Shown here in pieces: positions 59,801 to 64,000 of a stretch of 64,000 nucleotides of DNA. Positions within the stretch are counted from its first letter, which is position 1, and the number at the start of each line of letters is the position of its first letter. The notes under the pieces are model-generated. The model made no database searches. It saw nothing but the letters and a program-made list of their open reading frames with translations, and was not told the DNA's origin. Made by a program: the position numbers and the translations under genes. This stretch comes from JACVCJ01 sp052437175 (lineage in GTDB: Bacteria; Bacteroidota; Bacteroidia; CAIKAF01). The stretch covers positions 124,001 through 188,000 of the forward strand of contig JBQVOK010000006.1 of NCBI GenBank assembly GCA_052437175.1, written 5' to 3'.

Positions 59801-59973
59801 GCGTACTTCCCCTGGCCTTTGCCAGCGGAGCGGGCGCCGAGGCGCGTAAGACCATCGGCTGGACGGTATTCGGCGGTATGCTTGCTGCCAGTTCGCTGGC
59901 CATCTTTGTGGTACCGGTGCTGTATGTGCTCATCAGCCGCATCGCTTACCGTAAAAAGAAAGTTACCGCATAA
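56845..59973 (+). CDS. RND multidrug efflux pump, HAE1/AcrB type
   Basis: 1042 residues, the size of AcrB. Opening MIADIFIKRPVTAIVVSIVI; two periplasmic porter loops; proton relay residues Asp406-Asp407 in VGIVVDDAIVVVE and Lys942 in LAAKNAILIVEYAKE; PVIAIALILAAVFVPVGFVPG is the usual helix-5/6 segment. Proton-driven export of drugs or other amphiphiles with the adaptor and TolC proteins upstream. Ends the operon; terminator at 59996-60026. Substrates cannot be predicted. Confidence 0.96.
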   Translation: MIADIFIKRPVTAIVVSIVIVLVGLISMSTLPIAQYPNITPPTVQIQGTMTGADAQTIEQTTTTAIETQVNGTPGMMYLSSNSTGSGQGSITVTFDVGTDIDIATLDVQNRVSVAEPTLPDAVKRLGLTVRKRNPSIFMVLSLYSPNGTHDPVFMGNYTNIYLKDALLRVKGVGDIISLGDDFGMRIWLNPDKLAALGLTPSDVTAALTEQNLQIAAGVVGGNPQPGVQAFEYNVLTNSRINRKEDFENIIVRTDPTDGAVTYLKDIARVELAKFNYGNNSFVNGKRASYMLVYLAPGANALDTYDGLMKRLGELKKNFPKDIDYEMPVETVSVVNVSIKEVLHTLVEALILVVFLFLQNWRATLIPVLAIPVSLIGTFIFFIPFGFTINTLTLFAFILAVGIVVDDAIVVVEAVQHYIDSKGLSPKEATKKAMQDISGPVIAIALILAAVFVPVGFVPGITGRLYQQFAITIAVSVMISAFVALSLTPALCSIMLKPSKKEGDKKNILDRFFDRFNRWFNRLSNSYTLSVGKWIRKTPYVLVLMVCLFVGLGYLFKTKPTGFIPTEDEGRLFVTYEMPEGTSTTRSIQMLKEIQKRLGTINAIRTVGGMAGLNIMTFSNKSNVGTIFVSLKHWDQRKEKKDQLQGVIAEIQQKTADLKEARVMAIAPPAIPGLGQSAGFTFQLQQTTSTDDIKQFEVVANNFLNELRKRPEIGTAYTFFTAKTPSYQVDVDREKAKKLGLNVGEVYQTLSTLLGSSYVNDFNIYGRNFRVMAQADSSYRTSIDNINKFFVRNREGNMVPLSAVITTRVTENPQVISHFNIYRSVEINGSPKPGYSSGQAIQALKETAEQHLPAGYGYEFSGMSAEEVKAGNTTLLIFAVSIVFVFLFLAALYESWSVPFAVLFAVPIGAFGSILTLTFLPSLTNNIYAQIGLITLIGLAAKNAILIVEYAKERVDSGTELIQATLAAVKLRLRPIIMTSLAFILGVLPLAFASGAGAEARKTIGWTVFGGMLAASSLAIFVVPVLYVLISRIAYRKKKVTA

Positions 59974-59995
59974 CGCTGTTTGTTGTATAGTTGTG

Positions 59996-60026
59996 GGGAG
60001 ATAGGCTTTGCGTATCTCCCTTTTTT
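59996..60026 (+). terminator. Terminator of the efflux operon
   Basis: GGGAGATA / TATCTCCC perfect 8-bp stem, 9-nt loop, TTTTTT tail, 23 bp after the pump stop codon. Confidence 0.93.
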
Positions 60027-60087
60027 ATGCCTGAAACTGAACCCCGGCCTTGTTGTAGTGTATATGTATACAATGAGTTCATTTGTA

Positions 60088-60486
60088 ATGAAAAACGTAC
60101 GCTTCTTCTTATTGCCTGCGGGATTCGCTCTCCTGGCCGCCTGCGGGAATACGGCCGGTCCCGGAACGATGTTCTCTGCCTCTGCCGATAGCCTGCAGCT
60201 GCGCGTGGAAGCCCGTTATGCCGGGGCCGTAGGCTGGTCGGAATTGTACCACTGCCGTGTGAAAAATGTACTGTACGGCCGGCTGCCGCCGGCTGAGTTT
60301 ACGCTCTACACGGGGATCAGCCAGGCTTTTAACGATCCGCTGCAACATGCCCCGGACCGTTTTGCGGTATGCACGCTGAGCCTGCGCCTGTACAAAGCGA
60401 ACGATCCGCAGCGCAGCTATGCCGTAGTGCCCGGTTTTAAAGACAAAAAAGGCAATGACTGGGAACTGACCGCCGTGAACCCCTGA
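60088..60486 (+). CDS. Small lipoprotein of unknown function (132 aa)
   Basis: Start chosen at MKNVRFFLLPAGFALLAACGN, giving a clean lipobox (Cys19); ATG 60073 five codons upstream is an alternative, while the longer frame back into the terminator is not plausible. Mature part is beta-rich (LQLRVEARYAGAVGWSELYH ... FAVCTLSLRLYKANDPQRSYA). No family recognised. Independent of the efflux operon because of the terminator just upstream. Followed by a 140-bp leader of the next operon. Confidence 0.7.
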   Translation: MKNVRFFLLPAGFALLAACGNTAGPGTMFSASADSLQLRVEARYAGAVGWSELYHCRVKNVLYGRLPPAEFTLYTGISQAFNDPLQHAPDRFAVCTLSLRLYKANDPQRSYAVVPGFKDKKGNDWELTAVNP

Positions 60487-60521
60487 ACTAAAAATACACG
60501 CATATTCCCGGGGTATAGTTT

Positions 60522-60535
60522 AGGTAGAAATACCT
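60522..60535. promoter_or_regulatory. AGGTA-GAAA-TACCT hairpin-like inverted repeat
   Basis: Perfect 5-bp arms around GAAA, 53 bp upstream of the -7 box at 60575 of the right-edge operon. Operator or small hairpin; weak by itself. Confidence 0.3.
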
Positions 60536-60574
60536 GTATTTGAGTATATTTTAAGGCTGGTTGGATTATTTGAA

Positions 60575-60582
60575 TAGATTTG
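60575..60582 (+). promoter_or_regulatory. -7 box of the right-edge operon
   Basis: TAGATTTG, exact TAnnTTTG, 44 bp before the first ATG (60627). -33 element not clear. Confidence 0.5.
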
Positions 60583-60585
60583 TTT

Positions 60586-60619
60586 ACCTAAATCTTAAAT
60601 GTTTTCCACACCTAAATCT
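60586..60619 (+). repeat. Direct repeat ACCTAAATCT in the operon leader
   Basis: Two identical 10-mers (60586-60595 and 60610-60619), 24 bp start to start, between the -7 box and the ATG. The second copy ends 7 bp before the ATG, so binding or pairing here could affect translation. Confidence 0.65.
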
Positions 60620-60626
60620 CAGAACC

Positions 60627-61439
60627 ATGAAGTCCATCATTACCCCTGTGTTGGAGGAGATCTCCAATACCTACCTGAAAGAACAGCTGCTGCGTAATTT
60701 CGGAAATGCAGAGCATGATTTCCGTACCATCGAAGACACGTTCCGCCTGCTTACCTCATCGGCACACGAGCGCGAGAAACTGAACGTATTCTTCCACAGC
60801 TGGAGCATGACCAACAACAGCGCCATGACCGTGGCCGGGCTCAGCAACCGCCTTACCATGCTGGTACACAAGAACCGTCCCGTACAGGACGAAGGGCTGC
60901 TGCTGCGCAGTATCACCAGCCTTAACCGTATTGTAGACGAAGACCTGGGCGTTGTAGGCGGTGTGCTGCACAAGGACATCTACTACAAAATGGCTACCCA
61001 TTTCTGCAAAGGCGACGAATGGATGCAGATGCGTTACCTGACGCCGGAAGCCAAAGAGTTTAAAAGCTGGAAAGACCGTAATTCCCTGAAGGAAATGGAC
61101 CTGGTTACCGGCCTGCTCACCACCGTGGTGCACGAAATTTATACACATGGCGAGGTAGAGTACATTCTGCCCCTGTTCGAACAATGGCTAGAAACCCAGG
61201 AAGGTATCAGCGGCCGCGACGCACAGGTGATCCTGGCCTGGATCATTGTACATACAGGGCCTACCGAAAAGAACCATTTTTACCACGCTATACACGCGGT
61301 TGAACAATATACGCAATCGATGGGTATCCGCCTTGAAGACTACGACCTGGAAGAGATCATCCGTAATTACATGCAGCGTAAAGCCGCCACCATGGCTTCG
61401 ATCGCGGCTGTACTGCAACCGAATTATGAACTGAACTGA
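60627..61439 (+). CDS. Haem-oxygenase-fold protein, possible di-iron oxidase (270 aa)
   Basis: Start at MKSIITPVLEEISNTYL; the 22 codons upstream overlap the promoter and repeats. All-helical pattern of the TenA/PqqC/haem-oxygenase-like group. Candidate metal ligands follow the spacing of haem-oxygenase-like di-iron enzymes: Glu105 and His115 (IVDEDLGVVGGVLH), Glu170 or His174 (VVHEIYTHGE), and Glu214, His217, His220, His223 (TEKNHFYHAIHAVEQY). If real, such an enzyme activates O2 for oxidation, N-oxygenation or C-C cleavage of a small substrate. First gene of a four-gene operon; next start is 1 bp after its stop. Fold call is moderately sure, chemistry is inference. Confidence 0.6.
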   Translation: MKSIITPVLEEISNTYLKEQLLRNFGNAEHDFRTIEDTFRLLTSSAHEREKLNVFFHSWSMTNNSAMTVAGLSNRLTMLVHKNRPVQDEGLLLRSITSLNRIVDEDLGVVGGVLHKDIYYKMATHFCKGDEWMQMRYLTPEAKEFKSWKDRNSLKEMDLVTGLLTTVVHEIYTHGEVEYILPLFEQWLETQEGISGRDAQVILAWIIVHTGPTEKNHFYHAIHAVEQYTQSMGIRLEDYDLEEIIRNYMQRKAATMASIAAVLQPNYELN

Positions 61440-61440
61440 T

Positions 61441-62715
61441 ATGCCATTTACAACGGAAATAGGGAAGACCAGCCTTTATGCCCGTTTATGTCCGTTCCCC
61501 GGGGACAGTGGGGAGCAGACCCGCGAAGCCCTGGCGGCGCAATTCAGGGAACAGTTCGGCGAAGTGCCCATCGGCGGTATGGATACCTATTCCTGCATAC
61601 CGCTGGCCCTGGAGCCGGAGCAGCTGCACTACCTGGGTCGTTTTGTAAAGGTGCTGGATAAAGCGCTGTGTAAAATTGCGGAACATTATTTCCGGGATGA
61701 GCGTATCCGCAGCATTTACGGACTGGATCCCTTCCTTGAATCGGTGCTGGCCATGGCCGAAGGACAAGCGTTCCGCACGGGAGCCTGCCGCCCGGACTTT
61801 TTACAGACCAGTGAGGGCACCTTTAAAATATGCGAAATAGGGGCCCGATTCCCGCTCAACGGCTGGATGATCAGCTATTACCTGAACCGCTTCAGTAGTA
61901 AGCTGCCTGGTTATGCATATACAAAAACCGTTCCCTTACCCGGACTGGACGATATACCCGAACGCTTTGTTTCGTTTTTCGATACGGGTAAGGTTCTGGC
62001 CGTACTTATGGACGATGAAAAAGGCAGCGAGATACACTGGATGCTGCACGAAATGAGGCAGCTCGGCCTGGATTCACTCATTGCCCGTCCGCAGGACCTG
62101 GAGTTTGGGAACGGCAGCATTCAGTACAAAGGAAAAGAGCTTACCCAGTTCGTGCTGGAAATGGACCGTGAAGAGCTGCGGAAATTCCGGCCCGAAGTGC
62201 TGAAGCAGATGATACGTACATCTACGTATATAAATGACGTTCGTACGCTCATCCTGCTGCATGATAAACGGGTACTGGCCGTGCTGTATAACCGGGCCAT
62301 CATGCGCGATTACCTCAGCGAAGAGGAATACAGCCTGCTGATGCCTTTCCTGATCCCGTCCTATTCGCTCAGCGATCCTAAAGTACGTATACGCATCACC
62401 GAAGATGCCGGCGACTGGATTCTGAAACGCAGCAGCGGGGGGCGGGGAGTAGATATGTACGTACGCAACGAATGTACGGACGCTTTCTGGCGGCAGACAG
62501 TAGAAACCCGCTGGAACGAATACATGGTGCAGACCTTTGTACCCCAGCGGCACTACCGTATGCAGGACCGCATCATACAGGTGGTGGGTGTACTGCTCTG
62601 TTTCAACGGGCATTTCTTTGGCACGGGCATCTACCGCGGTTCGGCCTACAGCGTGGTGAACGTACACCAGGGCAGGGGCATTATTTTCCCGGGAGCCGTT
62701 TTTAACAGCGTATAG
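61441..62715 (+). CDS. ATP-grasp-like ligase (424 aa)
   Basis: Resembles the circularly permuted ATP-grasp/glutathionylspermidine-synthase-like group. PDFLQTSEGTFKICEIGARFPLNGW (about 121-145, in two parts) looks like the metal/substrate end of the site, and DAGDWILKRSSGGRGVDMYV (about 322-341) is the ATP-grasp Lys plus glycine-rich loop; FVPQRHYRMQDR and VNVHQGRGIIFPGA follow. Would join a carboxylate to an amine with ATP. No membrane part or signal. Lies between the haem-oxygenase-fold gene (1 bp) and a GT2 gene (2 bp), so all act in one pathway. Family assignment by motif only. Confidence 0.6.
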   Translation: MPFTTEIGKTSLYARLCPFPGDSGEQTREALAAQFREQFGEVPIGGMDTYSCIPLALEPEQLHYLGRFVKVLDKALCKIAEHYFRDERIRSIYGLDPFLESVLAMAEGQAFRTGACRPDFLQTSEGTFKICEIGARFPLNGWMISYYLNRFSSKLPGYAYTKTVPLPGLDDIPERFVSFFDTGKVLAVLMDDEKGSEIHWMLHEMRQLGLDSLIARPQDLEFGNGSIQYKGKELTQFVLEMDREELRKFRPEVLKQMIRTSTYINDVRTLILLHDKRVLAVLYNRAIMRDYLSEEEYSLLMPFLIPSYSLSDPKVRIRITEDAGDWILKRSSGGRGVDMYVRNECTDAFWRQTVETRWNEYMVQTFVPQRHYRMQDRIIQVVGVLLCFNGHFFGTGIYRGSAYSVVNVHQGRGIIFPGAVFNSV

Positions 62716-62717
62716 GT

Positions 62718-63641
62718 ATGAGGTTTTCGCTGATCATACCGCTTTATAACAAGGCCGCCTATATACACGAGGCGCTGGAATCGGTATTCAGGCAGACAAA
62801 ACGCCCGGCGGAACTGATCATTGTAGACGATGCCAGTACCGACGGCAGCCTGGACCGGGTACGCGAATTCCTGGAAAAACACGCAGATAACACAGCAGGC
62901 ACCGATGTACGCATTATTGAACTGCTCCGCAATGCCGGCCCGGGCAATGCACGTAATGTCGGTTTTGAGCAGGCTACAGGAGATATTGTAAGTTTCCTGG
63001 ATGCCGACGATCTGCTGCACCCCAGCTATATGGAAGAAGTACTGCATGCCGTTGAAAAGCACGGGATCGACTTCCTGGTAATGAGTATACGTTATGTGCC
63101 CGGCGGGGAGCGGGACCCCGATATGTACAGCCTGCGCAACAAGACCCGCATACTGGAAGGCGATCTGCACCTGCTGCTGAACCCGCTGGACGTAGTGAGC
63201 TCGCCCGGCTTTGTTATGGGCGTAGGCTGTAACGTGGCCGCAAAACGTAGCTGGATGGCCCGGGAACGCTTTCATGAGGAAGCCCGGCTCAACGAAGGGA
63301 TCGACTACTGGTACCGCGTGCTGAACGGTATGCTAACCTCAGGCCGCGAAGTACGGGCCGGCCTGCACGCGGGTGCCCTGCTCAGCGTACGCATTGTGGA
63401 AGGCAGCCTCTCCCGCCGCAGTTACCGGCACTGGAAAGAGATCGATTACCCGCCTCTGCTGCTGCGTTACGGTAACAGCCGTAATCCTTACGACCGCCGC
63501 CTGGCCTCGGTCATTGCCGGACGCTGGTTCCGGCACGTGATGCAGCATACGCCTTCGTTATGGCAGAAACTACATTTTATGTGGCATTACAGAAGTTTTA
63601 TGAAACGATACGGATGGTACCTGCTGTCCGGTAAAGAATAA
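62718..63641 (+). CDS. Family 2 glycosyltransferase (307 aa)
   Basis: GT-A fold. RFSLIIPLYNKAAYIHEALES at the start, then IVDDASTDGSLDRV (34-47), NAGPGNARNVGFEQATGDIV and FLDADDLLHPSYMEEV with the DxD-type Asp-Ala-Asp (about 94-96). C-terminal part (NEGIDYWYRVLNGM) gives the ED-like acceptor region. No membrane helices, so cytoplasmic or peripheral. Placed third in the operon; in this context it may decorate a small molecule rather than a polysaccharide, but that is inference. Confidence 0.9.
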   Translation: MRFSLIIPLYNKAAYIHEALESVFRQTKRPAELIIVDDASTDGSLDRVREFLEKHADNTAGTDVRIIELLRNAGPGNARNVGFEQATGDIVSFLDADDLLHPSYMEEVLHAVEKHGIDFLVMSIRYVPGGERDPDMYSLRNKTRILEGDLHLLLNPLDVVSSPGFVMGVGCNVAAKRSWMARERFHEEARLNEGIDYWYRVLNGMLTSGREVRAGLHAGALLSVRIVEGSLSRRSYRHWKEIDYPPLLLRYGNSRNPYDRRLASVIAGRWFRHVMQHTPSLWQKLHFMWHYRSFMKRYGWYLLSGKE

Positions 63642-63643
63642 AA

Positions 63644-64000
63644 ATGGAAACACCCGGCAGTTATTTCGAACACGTAAAACGATCGCCCTGGTACCGGGAG
63701 CTGTACCGCGGTATAGACCGGGCAGAGGATGCGCCGCCCCTGGATAAGGAGACTTTGCTGCGTATACTGAAGGAACATTTCGATCCGGCGGCGGAAACAG
63801 AAGGTGTGTACCTGGTGCGCTCCGGGGGCAGTACCCAAAAACCCCTGGTGTTCCCGGTAGATATCCGTGAAAACCTGCAACAGCGCCATATACTGGCCGC
63901 CCGGCTGCGGCAGGAGGGCGTTATAAAGACCGGTACAGTAGCTGCGAATCTCTTTACCTACGGACTGATGTACCGTACGGCCTCGATCCTCGATGATCTG
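63644..64000 (+). CDS. Adenylate-forming enzyme, PaaK-like, N-terminal part (cut by right edge)
   Basis: 119 codons visible, starting METPGSYFEHVKRSPWYREL 2 bp after the glycosyltransferase. YLVRSGGSTQKPLVFPV (about 62-78) is the phosphate-binding loop of AMP-forming ligases of the phenylacetate-CoA-ligase type (usual form SSGTTGKP), here with Q in place of the second Gly. The N-terminal VKRSPWYREL also recalls PaaK-type YxxSPFYRxx. Would activate a carboxylic acid as acyl-AMP. The rest of the gene and any further operon members lie outside the window. Confidence 0.7.
   Translation, partial: METPGSYFEHVKRSPWYRELYRGIDRAEDAPPLDKETLLRILKEHFDPAAETEGVYLVRSGGSTQKPLVFPVDIRENLQQRHILAARLRQEGVIKTGTVAANLFTYGLMYRTASILDDL

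Noticed and set aside
1..64000. CRISPR arrays, tRNA/rRNA genes, prophage or insertion sequences
   Set aside because: No regularly spaced long repeats, no cloverleaf-like gaps, and no integrase or transposase frames were seen in reading the window.

Overview
The window is chromosomal DNA of a member of the Bacteroidota, most likely from the Chitinophagia/Sphingobacteriia side. Lineage evidence read directly from the sequence: several secreted proteins end in type IX secretion (T9SS) type A sorting domains (NPxxG..., ending in ...FIKQ or ...KLIIE); there are two TonB-dependent receptors; the recognisable promoters have the Bacteroidota -7 box TAnnTTTG; and there is a DUF3078 protein, a DisA_N cyclase and a CruF-type carotenoid protein. 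Base composition looks close to half GC (not computed). I cannot fix a genus. There is no rRNA, tRNA, CRISPR array, phage or insertion sequence. Gene density is high and most genes lie in short operons.

Layout. 1-5.6 kb: end of a lytic transglycosylase; on the minus strand leuS, a tryptophan 2,3-dioxygenase-family gene and a tiny membrane protein; a fasciclin protein. 5.7-9.7 kb: minus-strand operon anmK-nadE-secreted protein-cytoplasmic periplasmic-binding-fold protein. 9.9-15.1 kb: acyl-CoA dehydrogenase, a phosphopantetheinyl transferase/arginase pair, a divergent arginine decarboxylase, and a VanX-like dipeptidase. 15.1-18.5 kb: two related small Cys-rich lipoproteins, a secreted cytochrome c/copper monooxygenase-like fusion and another T9SS protein. 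18.7-25.4 kb: two TonB receptors flanking an unusual glycosyltransferase fused to a reduced sugar-phosphotransferase-like domain. 25.4-30.5 kb: c-di-AMP synthase, a DUF3078 protein and a carotenoid gene pair. 30.5-38.1 kb: M61 peptidase, tyrS-lipoprotein-dapB, a beta-propeller protein, a GNAT enzyme, DUF2071 and an RlaP-type nucleotidyltransferase. 38.1-41 kb: tandem paralogous T9SS proteins, each preceded by the same regulatory array. 41.4-51.9 kb: poly-Ser protein, ABC-F ATPase, ftsK-lolA, a cytochrome c/DUF2306 pair and an AsmA-like protein. 52-60 kb: AraC regulator, Bcr/CflA exporter and a complete TolC-AcrA-AcrB efflux operon. 60.6-64 kb: the first four genes of an operon cut by the right edge.

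The most interesting items are: (i) the right-edge operon, which combines a haem-oxygenase-fold (possibly di-iron) protein, an ATP-grasp-like ligase, a GT2 glycosyltransferase and an adenylate-forming enzyme, and looks like part of a biosynthetic cluster I do not recognise; (ii) three 9-bp direct repeats at exact 21-bp spacing, at the same distance (66 bp) upstream of both tandem T9SS paralogs, with the geometry expected of LytTR-type regulator sites; (iii) the GT2/WbaP-like fusion that lacks the usual phosphoglycosyltransferase catalytic segment; and (iv) a small family of intergenic palindromes (three copies) built from AGCTATAAGCT-type words.

All calls come from reading the translated sequence and motifs by eye. 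No database search, structure prediction or hidden Markov model was run.
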